NCBI GenBank assembly: GCA_017619375.1
Contig: JAFZSL010000039.1
Location: 45,974 to 109,973 of the forward strand
Direction: 5' to 3'
DNA length: 64,000 nucleotides
DNA from: Prevotella sp.
GTDB taxonomy: Bacteria; Bacteroidota; Bacteroidia; Bacteroidales; Bacteroidaceae
Shown here: positions 8,044-17,300 of the stretch, one piece after another
Layout: each line of letters starts with the position of its first letter
How positions within the stretch are numbered: position 1 is the first letter of the stretch
Program-made: the position numbers and the translations under genes
The notes under the pieces: model-generated
Told to the model about the DNA's origin: nothing
Database searches by the model: none
The model's input: only the letters and a program-made list of their open reading frames with translations

Positions 8044-9819
8044 ATGAGAAAATTTACGAAAGGTTTATTGATGACACTTGTTGCTTCGGCAATGAGCGTT
8101 GGAGCTTCTGCCCAGGTCGCATTGGACGCTTGGGAACAAGTCGGTGACGCAGACGGCTTCGAGGGTTACTTCCGCGTAATCAACGTTGGCTACCTGAATG
8201 CAAGAGGAACTGGTGTGATGAATGTCACATCCCCCAACACCGCCCAACCGCAAGCCAAACAAATTGACGCCATCACCATGCCTGGTACAGTGATGTACAT
8301 CAATGCCAGCAGGGAAGAAGGCGACATCCCCACTCCCGAAAGTGGCTACAACGACTACAAGGAAGGCGACTATGTGGTGTTCAACCTCCGCTCACAAGCC
8401 GTTGACGCTTCTGCAGCTGTTTACAGCCCAATGGTTCAGACCATGAAGAAAGGCTTTGCGGGCTCACTCAAAACAATGAACAGGGTCTATGGTTGGAACT
8501 TGACACAGGACGAATTGGACGAGGCCCTCAACAAGATGTTCTTCTTCATGAAGATGTATCTTGAGAAGACCGAAGATTCCCAAGGCAACACCGCTTTCTA
8601 TCTGAAGAGTACTACTCCCGACCCCCGTCCACTGGCCAACCTTTTGAAAGAGAAGGGCATCGAAGTACCCAGCGGCACAAGGCCTGACACCGAGTGGCTT
8701 TGGGATGAGATGTTTGACAACGTGAAGGCCTACTGCGATGAAGCTGGCGAGGATCAGCTTTGGACTGAGTGGGAGTACTTCTTCGATTATGAGCTCTCCG
8801 ACTACACCAACCGCATCCATATGGGTCACACCTACTATCTGATTGGCGGTCACGTGAAGACCAACTTCAGAACCCACACCCAGAAATTCGACATGGGTCC
8901 TGTCGCTGGTGAGTTCATCAGCTTCGCCAACGAGAACAAGGTTGACTATCCTTACTCTGGCTACACTCCTGAAATCGAGGTTGCAGGTGACTTCTCGAAG
9001 TGGTATCTGGAGCCCATCGTTCCCGGTACAGAAACAGAGACCACCAACTATTTCGCTCTCAACAGCTATGTTGAAGGTCTTGACGGCCACTTCTACCAGA
9101 CCCTCTACACCGACTTCCCCATGGAAATCGTTGACAATGGTGACAACACCGTCCGCGTATGGGGCATCCAGAATGGTCCTGAACTTGGCACCTTCGGTTC
9201 AGTCCAACCCAACCCCGGTGACATCGTAGGTTATGTGGTTACCAAGGAATACACTGGCGTCGTTCCCGCCCGTACTCCTGTCGTGGTAGAGTGCAAGACC
9301 ACCGCTTTCGTCAACAACCTGCTCAATCCCGCCATTGACGAGCCCTATCTGGAAGAGGACCTGAACAAGGCCATCCAGGATGAGACCGACCGCTCGTTCC
9401 TCAGGGGCATCTTCTTCCCCTCTGACTTCGATGCCAACTCTCCCACTTCCGCTGATAACAACGACGAATTCATTTACTACATCCGTCCAGTCAACGAAAT
9501 TGGTGCCATCGCTGATGGTACAGCAATCAAGAGAGTGCAACTGCGCGTCTTCAACAAAGGCAAGAACACTCTGAACCCGCTCGGCTTCTTCAAGTACAAC
9601 GGCAAGACCGTGAAGGCCAACCAGGCATTCATGATTCTCGAAGAGGATCAGGCTTACGCCAACAGCATCCGCATCGTTGACGAGGACTTCCTCCTTGGCA
9701 TCAGCGAGGTCAACACCGAGAACACTCAAGACAACGTGATTTACGACATCCAAGGCCGCCGCGTGATGAATCCTACAAAGGGCCTGTATATCGTGAACGG
9801 AAAGAAAATGGTTAAATAA
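8044..9819 (+). CDS. Secreted protein of unknown function with sorting-tail-like C-terminus
   Basis: A 591-residue protein with a clear signal peptide (about 1-23, ending GASAQ). I do not recognise a catalytic family. The C-terminus (NVIYDIQGRRVMNPTKGLYI then VNGKKMVK) resembles the type IX secretion tails common in Prevotella surface proteins. Residues about 335-560 share a module with the next large protein at 10301: both have G.(F/Y)Y.T(L/M)YT.FP, then a VPA(R/Y)T.V(V/I).EC block, and a late NQAF/NTCY segment. It is followed after 49 bases by a 58-residue ORF, with which it probably forms a cassette. Likely surface-exposed; role unknown. Confidence 0.75.
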   Translation: MRKFTKGLLMTLVASAMSVGASAQVALDAWEQVGDADGFEGYFRVINVGYLNARGTGVMNVTSPNTAQPQAKQIDAITMPGTVMYINASREEGDIPTPESGYNDYKEGDYVVFNLRSQAVDASAAVYSPMVQTMKKGFAGSLKTMNRVYGWNLTQDELDEALNKMFFFMKMYLEKTEDSQGNTAFYLKSTTPDPRPLANLLKEKGIEVPSGTRPDTEWLWDEMFDNVKAYCDEAGEDQLWTEWEYFFDYELSDYTNRIHMGHTYYLIGGHVKTNFRTHTQKFDMGPVAGEFISFANENKVDYPYSGYTPEIEVAGDFSKWYLEPIVPGTETETTNYFALNSYVEGLDGHFYQTLYTDFPMEIVDNGDNTVRVWGIQNGPELGTFGSVQPNPGDIVGYVVTKEYTGVVPARTPVVVECKTTAFVNNLLNPAIDEPYLEEDLNKAIQDETDRSFLRGIFFPSDFDANSPTSADNNDEFIYYIRPVNEIGAIADGTAIKRVQLRVFNKGKNTLNPLGFFKYNGKTVKANQAFMILEEDQAYANSIRIVDEDFLLGISEVNTENTQDNVIYDIQGRRVMNPTKGLYIVNGKKMVK

Positions 9820-9868
9820 TTAAATTCCTTTTGAATCAGGAAGATAATAAAAAAACACTTTCGGAATT

Positions 9869-10045
9869 ATGAAGAAACAATATATCAATCCGGTTTGCAA
9901 GGTCATGACCTTGAACACGAGGCAGAATGTACTTGACGAATTGTTTGGCAACACTTCTTTCATCCCTGTTGGCAACGTACAAGGTGACAACGAATATGAG
10001 GATGCAGTAGATGACATGTTCACCAACAAATCCGCTTGGGAATAA
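9869..10045 (+). CDS. Small protein, 58 residues, MK(K/R).Y..P type
   Basis: A 58-codon gene starting at ATG 9869, with no signal peptide. It begins MKKQYINPVCKVMTLNTRQN, is acidic in its middle and ends NKSAWE. The same layout (MK, basic residue, Y two residues on, P three further on, and a K-S-x-W motif close to the end) recurs in the 63-residue ORF at 12290, which also follows a large secreted protein. A canonical terminator lies directly after it, so it ends a transcription unit. The function is unknown; the N-terminal pattern is common to short Bacteroidales proteins that could be unprocessed precursors. Confidence 0.7.
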   Translation: MKKQYINPVCKVMTLNTRQNVLDELFGNTSFIPVGNVQGDNEYEDAVDDMFTNKSAWE

Positions 10046-10059
10046 AATTCCAAAATCTA

Positions 10060-10103
10060 CCATAAAAAGAGTGGCAGGCCTACCTGCCACTCTTTTTTTA
10101 TGG
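10060..10103 (+). terminator. Intrinsic terminator after first cassette
   Basis: A perfect 10 bp G+C-rich stem (GAGTGGCAGG at 10069-10078, CCTGCCACTC at 10083-10092) with a 4-base loop, followed by seven T residues. The A/T flanks (CCATAAAAA and TTTTTTATGG) extend the pairing. Confidence 0.9.
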
Positions 10104-10257
10104 CAACAGCCAAGCAATAGCTTCAACGTGCTCCCTTGCCAGAATAGGATGTTCGCTTATCGACTCAAGCCAAACCACTCCATCATCTCTGGCAGACACA
10201 TTATTTAAAAAAATAAAAAAAAATTCCCATTCCAACTCTTCAACGATACATTTTTTG

Positions 10258-10265
10258 TAATTTTG
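10258..10265 (+). promoter_or_regulatory. -7 box for second secreted protein
   Basis: TAATTTTG followed by CA, 35 bases before the ATG at 10301. No good -33 element is visible. Confidence 0.5.
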
Positions 10266-10300
10266 CACGAAAATCGGCTTTAGAATACAATTATTGCAAA

Positions 10301-12127
10301 ATGAAGAGAATATTAGCAACCCTCCTTACGCTTGTGGGTACTTTCACCATGCTTCACGCCATTGGTCCTACATTTTTTTATAAATACTCAGTAGAGCCTG
10401 TTCCCGTAGGTGCTGGCTTGGTTTATGTGGCAGACGAGGACATGGATGTAGAGAACATTCCTTGGAAGTCATCCTGGTACAGGACAGTCACCTTTAGCAA
10501 AAAGATACAAGTCCAGCAAGAAGCCACCACCGTGACTTCATTCCTTTATGCCAAGCCGTTGGACGGTTATATTTTCAGCCATTGGACGAAGAAGAACAAC
10601 AACGGCAGTGAAACAGTGTTCAGTTACACGGCAAACACCACCGATTTGGTGACCGTAACAACCACGACTGATGCAACAGCCAAACTGACGGAATACAAGG
10701 CTTATTTTGTGGAAAAGGGTTTGGTATATCCAGAATCTTCTGACGAATCCATAGGTTCTGTGACGATAGACAATCCGAGCAACAAAATCGGAGACAGAGT
10801 GACGCTCACCGCCTTCCCCGACCATCTGAACGGAAAATTCCTTGGCTGGCGTCGCAACAACTCCAGCCAACTCATCAATGCCAACCCTTACAACTTCAAG
10901 GTCACCAACTCCAACAAAGGCACCTACACGGCAGTGTTTGAAGAGCGTGGCATAAAGACCAACGGCATCTACATCTATCTGGAAAACGTCAGATCAGGCA
11001 AATACCTTGGTGTGACGGGCACTTCAGAGGACAGCATCACCGAGGAGCAGCGAAATTTCTACAATTCTATGATGCTTGTAGACAAGAACCACAGGAAAAG
11101 CCATTCACTCCCTTCACTCGTGCTCAAGGTCAAGGGCACTCCCACCGGAACGGGTGGTTTGAGAAGCGTGGACATCCAAGGCCAGGGGGTCTCCACCTAT
11201 GACATCAGCAACTTGAAGTTCAGAGTGGAGAAATACGACACCCTCGATTATTACATCTATGGTTCGGCACAGGGAGCCACCGGCTACCTGAAAGACAACG
11301 CCGATAATACCACCTACGGAGAGATGGAATTGATAGGTACCATCCGCTATCCCAACCTCTACAACCGTCCAAACGAAAGCACATCTTACAGGTGGAGATT
11401 CCACCATATCGACGAGGAACATCTCAATGACAATTACTTTGGTGCCCTCCCCTCTCCGAACACCACCAAGAACGGGAAATATTACACCACCATGTATACT
11501 GCCTTCCCTTACCAATGCATGGACCAAGTGAAGGCCTACATCGTGGACCAAATACTTGACGACGGCAGCATTCACATGGTGGAAATCTCCGACGGCATCG
11601 TCCCTGCCTATACGGCAGTCATCTTGGAATGCACCTCGACCGAAGCCATCGGCAACCGCCTTCTTCCTCTTGTCACCGACCCCGAGCCACTCACATCCAC
11701 CAACCTTCTCAAAGGTGAGATATGGCTTCACAACGGCGAGGAGGACGAGTCAACCTACCGCACGCGCTTCGACCCATCCACCATGCGTGTCCTCAGCGAT
11801 GACAAATTCGCTTTCGTGGCCGTGAACAACAAGGACGACGCCCATGACAACGTGACATTGGAATACATCGCCAACAACACTTGCTACCTGGACATCACAG
11901 GCAAGGATGTGCCAGAAGAAATGGAAATATCCACCACTTCCGGCAATGGTTTGAAGGGCGATGTGAACAATGACGGCATTGTGGACATCGTGGATGTGTT
12001 GACCACAGTCAACGTGATCGTGAAGAAAAAAGTGTCCGTGTTCATATTTGAGAACGGCGACATCAACAAAGACGGCATCATCGATGTGGTGGATTTGATG
12101 GAAATCGTATACATCACATTGCACTAA
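10301..12127 (+). CDS. Secreted protein with dockerin-like C-terminal module
   Basis: A 608-residue protein with a signal peptide of about 20 residues. Residues about 25-215 look like InlB/Listeria-Bacteroides-type beta repeats (DGYIFSHWTKK, GKFLGWRRN, YTAVFEE). The central part (about 220-545) matches the module of the 591-residue protein at 8044. The last 60 residues hold two dockerin-type calcium-binding repeats, GDVNNDGIVDIVDV and GDINKDGIIDVVDL, with the DxNxDGxxDxxD pattern. It lacks the sorting tail seen on its paralogue, so the two proteins probably differ in how they are retained. The ligand is unknown. Confidence 0.75.
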   Translation: MKRILATLLTLVGTFTMLHAIGPTFFYKYSVEPVPVGAGLVYVADEDMDVENIPWKSSWYRTVTFSKKIQVQQEATTVTSFLYAKPLDGYIFSHWTKKNNNGSETVFSYTANTTDLVTVTTTTDATAKLTEYKAYFVEKGLVYPESSDESIGSVTIDNPSNKIGDRVTLTAFPDHLNGKFLGWRRNNSSQLINANPYNFKVTNSNKGTYTAVFEERGIKTNGIYIYLENVRSGKYLGVTGTSEDSITEEQRNFYNSMMLVDKNHRKSHSLPSLVLKVKGTPTGTGGLRSVDIQGQGVSTYDISNLKFRVEKYDTLDYYIYGSAQGATGYLKDNADNTTYGEMELIGTIRYPNLYNRPNESTSYRWRFHHIDEEHLNDNYFGALPSPNTTKNGKYYTTMYTAFPYQCMDQVKAYIVDQILDDGSIHMVEISDGIVPAYTAVILECTSTEAIGNRLLPLVTDPEPLTSTNLLKGEIWLHNGEEDESTYRTRFDPSTMRVLSDDKFAFVAVNNKDDAHDNVTLEYIANNTCYLDITGKDVPEEMEISTTSGNGLKGDVNNDGIVDIVDVLTTVNVIVKKKVSVFIFENGDINKDGIIDVVDLMEIVYITLH

Positions 12128-12170
12128 ATCCAGAGAAAATACAAATTAGCGAAAAAAAAGGAGCGTTTTT

Positions 12171-12202
12171 TTTGTAGCAAAGATATATTTTTTATAAATT
12201 TG
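12171..12202 (+). promoter_or_regulatory. Promoter of the 63-residue ORF
   Basis: TTTG (12171-12174), 20 bases, then TAAATTTG (12195-12202) and CA. It gives the small gene at 12290 its own promoter, so it need not be cotranscribed with the upstream secreted protein. The implied leader is about 80 bases. Confidence 0.7.
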
Positions 12203-12289
12203 CATCGATTTAGTAAGAATAACGTGACAACCGCTATTGGTAAACGAGTGATTTGACACATAAAAACAACTATAATAAACAATTGCATC

Positions 12290-12481
12290 ATGAAAAGAAT
12301 TTATTCCAAGCCTGAAGCAAGATTCGTAGACATCAATCTCATCGACACCATCATGGAGCCTCCTGGACCACTTCCACATTCAGGAGAAGAAAGCAATGTC
12401 AGAGTATGGGATGAAAACGCTGACGGCCAGCTCCCCACAGGCAAGAGCGTATGGGGCGATGCTGAAGAAGAAGAAAAATAA
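12290..12481 (+). CDS. Small acidic protein, 63 residues, paralogous in layout to the ORF at 9869
   Basis: Starts MKRIYSKPEARFVDINLIDT and ends GKSVWGDAEEEEK. It has no signal peptide and no cysteine, and the C-terminal third is acidic. The start pattern and the K-S-x-W motif near the end match the 58-residue ORF that follows the related secreted protein at 8044. It has its own promoter and a terminator directly after the stop. The function is unknown. Confidence 0.65.
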   Translation: MKRIYSKPEARFVDINLIDTIMEPPGPLPHSGEESNVRVWDENADGQLPTGKSVWGDAEEEEK

Positions 12482-12493
12482 AAGGGAACAGCA

Positions 12494-12535
12494 TTGAATG
12501 GTGGCAGGCATTCCTTGTCACCATTCAATCCTTTT
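12494..12535. terminator. Bidirectional terminator overlapping the menE stop
   Basis: A 10 bp perfect stem TTGAATGGTG (12494-12503) with CACCATTCAA (12519-12528) and a 15-base loop, followed on the plus strand by TCCTTTTTATT. The right arm overlaps the last codons and stop of menE, so one hairpin serves two convergent units. Confidence 0.75.
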
Positions 12536-13486
12536 TATTCTGATTGGCTTTCCCGTTTCTGTCATAGGCAATTGCTTGACAAAAACGGTCTTTTTAGGTT
12601 TCCAGTAAAGAGGGAGGATATTGTCTACAATACCTTCTATTTCTTTATATGGTTCCCCTTCTACAACAAGGACCAGGATTTCCCCGAATTTCTCATCTTT
12701 TTCCTTGGCGATGAGGAAAGGTTGCCGTAGATGCGGAAGCAGCAATTCCTCCACTTTCTCCAATTGTATTTTCAATCCTCCACAACAAGCCACGTTGTCC
12801 ACTCTCCCCACCACCTTGAACCGTTTTCTATCAGGGTGCATCTCAACTATGTCGCGGGTGGTCAGGATTTCTTCACAAACCTGAGGTGCATTCACCACCA
12901 AGCAGTTGTCATTGTTCACCGACAGTTCCACTCCCGGCATGGGTTCAAACCATGGGGAGGCGTCCTCCCCGTTGACCTTTCTCATGGCGACATGTGAGAG
13001 CGTCTCCGTCATGCCATACGTTGCCCAAACATGGTTGGGGAAAAGGCGCAGCTCCTTCTCCAATCTTTCATCCAAAGGTCCTCCTCCTATGAGCAGGTGC
13101 CTCACCTGCATCAACTTCACTTTCTCCTCGGCGACCTGCAAGGTGTTGTACACTTGCAAGGGCACCATTGCAGCCAAATCGAAGTGCAAGTGCCTAACGG
13201 CTTCATCCGCCATAGGATGTCCCGTGGGTTCCATCTCCACAAGCCTCAACCCTCTCACCAATGCCCTGACGGCCATCATCTTGCCAGCGATGTAGTCAAG
13301 AGACATGCAAAGCAGTGCCGTGTCTCCTTCCTTGAGGCAGAGAAAATCGCAGGTCATCTTTGCACTGGCCACCATCCTTCTCTTCTCCACGAGCAAAGAT
13401 TTCGGCGGTCCTGTGGATCCGCTGGTATGCACCACCAAGGTGTCGTATCCATCGTTCCACACCTTGTAGAAATCAGACAGTGTCAT
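12518..13486 (-). CDS. menE: O-succinylbenzoate-CoA ligase
   Basis: A 322-residue AMP-binding enzyme that activates o-succinylbenzoate with CoA in menaquinone synthesis. The P-loop-like HTSGSTGPPKSLLVEK, the ATYGMTE block (A5) and a late GR-V-DN region are present. I use the ATG at 13486, not the longer frame, because upstream residues are out-of-frame menC and the start overlaps the menC stop by 14 bases. It is shorter than many acyl-CoA ligases, as is usual for MenE of Bacteroidetes. It is last in the men operon. Confidence 0.88.
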   Translation of the reverse strand: MTLSDFYKVWNDGYDTLVVHTSGSTGPPKSLLVEKRRMVASAKMTCDFLCLKEGDTALLCMSLDYIAGKMMAVRALVRGLRLVEMEPTGHPMADEAVRHLHFDLAAMVPLQVYNTLQVAEEKVKLMQVRHLLIGGGPLDERLEKELRLFPNHVWATYGMTETLSHVAMRKVNGEDASPWFEPMPGVELSVNNDNCLVVNAPQVCEEILTTRDIVEMHPDRKRFKVVGRVDNVACCGGLKIQLEKVEELLLPHLRQPFLIAKEKDEKFGEILVLVVEGEPYKEIEGIVDNILPLYWKPKKTVFVKQLPMTETGKPIRIKRIEW

Positions 13487-14519
13487 GTGCTTTCCTTCTG
13501 TAGTATAGTTCGTCGCCCACCACTTCCAAAGGCGCATCCACGTTGTCGGTGAAGAGTTGACCTGTCCCCAATCCTTGCGGCATGGGTGCGGGACACCCAT
13601 AGATGTGAGCTGCCAGCTGAGCGATGGCAGAGAGTCCCACGTTGCTCTCCAATGCAGAAGTCATCCAAGAGCCAATGCCTCTTTTCTCAGCCAAGGCGAC
13701 CCATTCGCTCGTCCCGGCCATCCCCCCATGCAACGAGGGTTTCAAGATGATGTAAGCCGGTTTGATGACATCCAGCAAATCCTCCTTCATCTGCGTGATG
13801 TTCACCCCGATCAATTCTTCGTCGAGGGCGATGGGAATGGGCGACCTGGCACACACATCAGCCATTTCGTTCCATTGCCCTTGCCTGATGGGTTGCTCGA
13901 TGGAATGGATGTCGAATGCCGCCAACCTCTGCAGCTTACCAAGAGCCTCGGCAGTTTCAAACGCTCCGTTGGCATCAAGTCTCAACTGAATGTATTCCGA
14001 AGAGAAACGCTGCCTGATGCGCCTCATCAGGTCAATTTCGCTCTCAAAATCGATGGCACCGATTTTGAGTTTCACGCATCGGAAGCCCTTTTCCATCTTC
14101 TCCTCCATCCTCTCGAGCATCTCATGGTAGTCGCCCATCCACACCAGTCCATTGATGGGAATGCCCACCTCACCTCTTGTGAACGGCGTGTCGAAGATGA
14201 TGTCGGAGGACGCCTGCTGCCGCAAGAGCGCCGTCTCCAAACCAAACCTCATGGAAGGATAGGGCAACAAGAGCCCATGGTCGATATCGCCTCTACGCTC
14301 CACCATCCTGCACATCTCACGCAGGACATCTCCATAGTCAGGTAAGTCGTCGCAACTCAATTGCGGCAAAGGCGCACATTCTCCCACTCCGACGGCCCCG
14401 GGGTCGTCGGGGTCGGTGGCCGTCACCATCCAGGAATGCCTTGTGGTATACACTCCCCTTGATGTGCCGGCAGGCACCTTGAAATGGAAAGTGCGTTCCG
14501 ATACAGTCAGTTTCAACAT
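13473..14519 (-). CDS. menC: o-Succinylbenzoate synthase
   Basis: A 348-residue enolase-superfamily enzyme that dehydrates SHCHC to o-succinylbenzoate. The catalytic Lys is in VKLKIGAID, and the metal ligands are in LRLDANGAF, HSIEQP and ALDEELIG, with the second Lys in IILKPSLHGG. The start at ATG 14519 gives the normal N-terminus (MLKLTVSERTFHFK); a 55-residue longer frame is spurious. The spacing to menB is 16 bases and it overlaps menE by 14. Confidence 0.92.
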   Translation of the reverse strand: MLKLTVSERTFHFKVPAGTSRGVYTTRHSWMVTATDPDDPGAVGVGECAPLPQLSCDDLPDYGDVLREMCRMVERRGDIDHGLLLPYPSMRFGLETALLRQQASSDIIFDTPFTRGEVGIPINGLVWMGDYHEMLERMEEKMEKGFRCVKLKIGAIDFESEIDLMRRIRQRFSSEYIQLRLDANGAFETAEALGKLQRLAAFDIHSIEQPIRQGQWNEMADVCARSPIPIALDEELIGVNITQMKEDLLDVIKPAYIILKPSLHGGMAGTSEWVALAEKRGIGSWMTSALESNVGLSAIAQLAAHIYGCPAPMPQGLGTGQLFTDNVDAPLEVVGDELYYRRKAHDTV

Positions 14520-14535
14520 ATGTCGTTTGATTTTT

Positions 14536-15357
14536 TCAAGGCAGTTTGGGATATTTCTTGAAGTCAGGCTTGCGTTTCTCCAGGAACGCCTTTCCCCCTT
14601 CCTGCGCCTCGTCAAGGAAATAATAGAGCATGGTGCAGTCTCCTGCAAGTTCCTGTATTCCAGCCTGTCCGTCCAGTTCGGCATTGAGTCCCGCCTTGAT
14701 CATGCGCAGGGCCAGCGGACTTCTCTCCATCATCGTTTCCGCCCACTCCACGCATTCGTCCTCCAACCGTTCGAGGGGTACGACCTTGTTGACCATACCC
14801 ATTCTCTCCGCTTCCTGGGCAGAATATTGCCGGCATAGGAACCAAATCTCCCGTGCCTTTTTCTGTCCCACGATCCTGGCGAGATAGGACGAACCGAATC
14901 CGGCATCGAACGAGCCCACTTTGGGGCCAGTCTGCCCGAAAATGGCGTTTTCGCTGGCGATGGTGAGGTCACAGACAAGATGCAGCACATGCCCTCCCCC
15001 GATGGCATAACCGTTCACCATGGCGATGACAGGTTTGGGCAATCTTCTTATCTGCATCTGCACGTCAAGGACACTCAGCCTTGGCACACCTTCCTCATCC
15101 ACATATCCTCCCCTCCCCTTCACGTGCATGTCGCCACCGGCGCAGAAAGCCTTGTCGCCAGCCCCGGTAAGGATGACGACGCAGATGTCTTGCGCCTCGC
15201 GGCAGTATGCAAACGCCTGTGAGAGTTCCAATGTGGTCTTTGGGGTGAAAGCGTTACGATAACGCGGTCTGTTGATGGTGATTTTTGCAATCCCATTGTA
15301 TTCTTCGAAGAGGATTTCCTCGAAATCCCTTATCTTCGTCCATTGTCTTTTTGGCAT
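14536..15357 (-). CDS. menB: 1,4-dihydroxy-2-naphthoyl-CoA synthase
   Basis: A 273-residue crotonase-fold enzyme that cyclises o-succinylbenzoyl-CoA. It shows [12 protein letters not shown] for the oxyanion hole, [20 protein letters not shown], and the MenB-specific [18 protein letters not shown]. The C-terminus ends [13 protein letters not shown], typical of MenB. A 174-base gap separates it from menD upstream, which is the largest gap inside the operon. Confidence 0.95.
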   Translation of the reverse strand: MPKRQWTKIRDFEEILFEEYNGIAKITINRPRYRNAFTPKTTLELSQAFAYCREAQDICVVILTGAGDKAFCAGGDMHVKGRGGYVDEEGVPRLSVLDVQMQIRRLPKPVIAMVNGYAIGGGHVLHLVCDLTIASENAIFGQTGPKVGSFDAGFGSSYLARIVGQKKAREIWFLCRQYSAQEAERMGMVNKVVPLERLEDECVEWAETMMERSPLALRMIKAGLNAELDGQAGIQELAGDCTMLYYFLDEAQEGGKAFLEKRKPDFKKYPKLP

Positions 15358-15531
15358 ATGATAGAAGTATTAAAGTTTTCACATTCGCTCTACTTTCTGG
15401 AGTTGAAAAGGAGAAAAAAGGAGTTGAAAGGGAGATAAAGAGACAACTGTTCGCATTTACTGCCTTTTTTGCTTCACTTTTTTCACGCCTTATTCATTCT
15501 TATTTGCGAAAGTAGAGTAAGTATATTGATA

Positions 15532-17286
15532 TTATGTTCTTTTCCTTGCAAACAGATTGAAGTAGTCGGCCAGCGCCTTTGCATCGTCGTCAGCATCGGT
15601 GAACACCTCCAACAGCAAAGGCCTTTGCCTTTCCTCGACGAGCAAAGCCACTATGCCCATCTTCGCCTCCTCCATGTTGACAGCCTTGAGGTATCCTACG
15701 TCGTTTTGCTCGCATATGCCCCTTGCCGTGGCTTGATGCTGCCCCATGACCAGCTTGTCACGCGCTCCGCTTTGCTCCAATCCTGGCAATGAAAGGAAGA
15801 TGCCTCCCTTTCCGTTGTTGAGCAGCAGGATGCGCAAGTTTCCCCTTAGGTTCTGGTTCCACAATGCGTTCTGGTCGTAAAAGAAGCTCAGGTCACCGAT
15901 GACGCAGAACACCATGTTGTCACTTACGACAGAAAAGCCCGCAGCAGTTGACAACGAACCTTCTATGCCGTTCACTCCCCGGTTGCACCAGACAGGATGC
16001 CAGGCATGGATGTTGGCCAGCCTGACGGCCGCACTATTGGCATAATGCACATCAAAACCATATTCCATATCCTCCAGCTGCTGTTCAAAATATTCCACCA
16101 CCGCCATTTGCGAATACACCGGAAGGTATTCATCTGCCATGTCACGCACCTTCTGGAAAGTCTCACGCCATAAAAAACTGAAAGCCAATGACTTTGGAGG
16201 AGACGGAAGGGCGTAATCGGAGGAATCGGAAAGGCCAGAATAGTCGGAGGAATCGGAATGGTCGTTTTTTTCAAGATAATGCAAGAAGCTTTCCAGGTTG
16301 CCGGTGAACAGATGGTCAAGGTGCATGGTCACATCCCTAACCATGCCGTCCGGACAGACCATGCAAACGAGGGCGTTTTCCGACACCTTCCTCAAGAAAC
16401 GTTTCAACCTCTTGCTCACGAGCGTTCCTCCGAAATAGACGATGGTGTCGGGCCGATATCGCTTGTCGTCGCCAATGAGCGACAAGGCCTCTTCCACGGG
16501 AACAGGACCTGTGGGCAGGCAGGCAAGGCTCTCTGCCACGATGACGGCACGTCCCAAGAGGCTTTCTGGTTTTCTCACAAACGACTCCCATTGTCCGACG
16601 GCTTCATTTTGCCCCACGACCACCATCAGGCGTTCCGCCTTCCCCATCATTTCGGCGAGTAGTCGGTAATCACCCTCTTGAGTGCCGGCGTGCTTTCTTA
16701 TCACCCGTTCCTCCGGCAGTTGTGGCGAGGTGAAGGAGAAAAGAGGTTCATCTATGGGAACGTTGATATGGACAGGTCCTTTGACTGCATTGGAATCCCA
16801 TTTGTTCCTCCCCCCGGTCTCCATCAAGGCCTCGTTGACCAGGCGGTTGCAATACCAGCGTTCCTCCTCCTTGTCCACATAGAGGGGAAGCGCCACCGCT
16901 TTCCTCACCCATGCCTGCAAAGCATCATCCTGAGGCAATGTCTGTCCGTCAAGTTGCCCTATCCATCTTTTCGGTCTGTCGGCGGAAACCACCACCAGCG
17001 GCACTTGTTGGTAAAACGCCTCTGCCACGGCAGGAACCAGGTTGAGCAAAGCCGTCCCCGATGTGACACACACGACGACAGGCTCCCCTGTCGCCAGTGC
17101 CATGCCAAGAGCATAGAATCCGGCACTTCTCTCATCGGTAACGGGATGGCAGCTGATGGCGGGTGTCTCGTTGAGGTTGTGCACTATCGGGGCGTTTCTA
17201 CTTCCCGGACACACCACGGCGTGATGTATGCCGTGCTCCACGAGCAATGCGGTCAGGATGTTGACATTTTCCTTGTCGGCGTACAT
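15532..17286 (-). CDS. menD: SEPHCHC synthase (2-succinyl-5-enolpyruvyl-6-hydroxy-3-cyclohexene-1-carboxylate synthase)
   Basis: A 584-residue ThDP-dependent enzyme joining isochorismate and 2-oxoglutarate. N-terminal VCPGSRNAPI and VTSGTALLNLVPAVAEA, and the C-terminal ThDP/Mg motif VIGDLSFFYDQNALWNQ, identify MenD. The start at ATG 17286 (MYADKENVNIL) is chosen because the longer frame reads out-of-frame menF sequence. A Ser/Asp/Tyr-rich insert (HSDSSDYSGLSDSSDY, coded near 16215-16262) sits between domains and looks like an in-frame repeat insertion. menF ends 14 bases upstream. Confidence 0.93.
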   Translation of the reverse strand: MYADKENVNILTALLVEHGIHHAVVCPGSRNAPIVHNLNETPAISCHPVTDERSAGFYALGMALATGEPVVVCVTSGTALLNLVPAVAEAFYQQVPLVVVSADRPKRWIGQLDGQTLPQDDALQAWVRKAVALPLYVDKEEERWYCNRLVNEALMETGGRNKWDSNAVKGPVHINVPIDEPLFSFTSPQLPEERVIRKHAGTQEGDYRLLAEMMGKAERLMVVVGQNEAVGQWESFVRKPESLLGRAVIVAESLACLPTGPVPVEEALSLIGDDKRYRPDTIVYFGGTLVSKRLKRFLRKVSENALVCMVCPDGMVRDVTMHLDHLFTGNLESFLHYLEKNDHSDSSDYSGLSDSSDYALPSPPKSLAFSFLWRETFQKVRDMADEYLPVYSQMAVVEYFEQQLEDMEYGFDVHYANSAAVRLANIHAWHPVWCNRGVNGIEGSLSTAAGFSVVSDNMVFCVIGDLSFFYDQNALWNQNLRGNLRILLLNNGKGGIFLSLPGLEQSGARDKLVMGQHQATARGICEQNDVGYLKAVNMEEAKMGIVALLVEERQRPLLLEVFTDADDDAKALADYFNLFARKRT

Positions 17287-17300
17287 ATTGATGTCGGATA

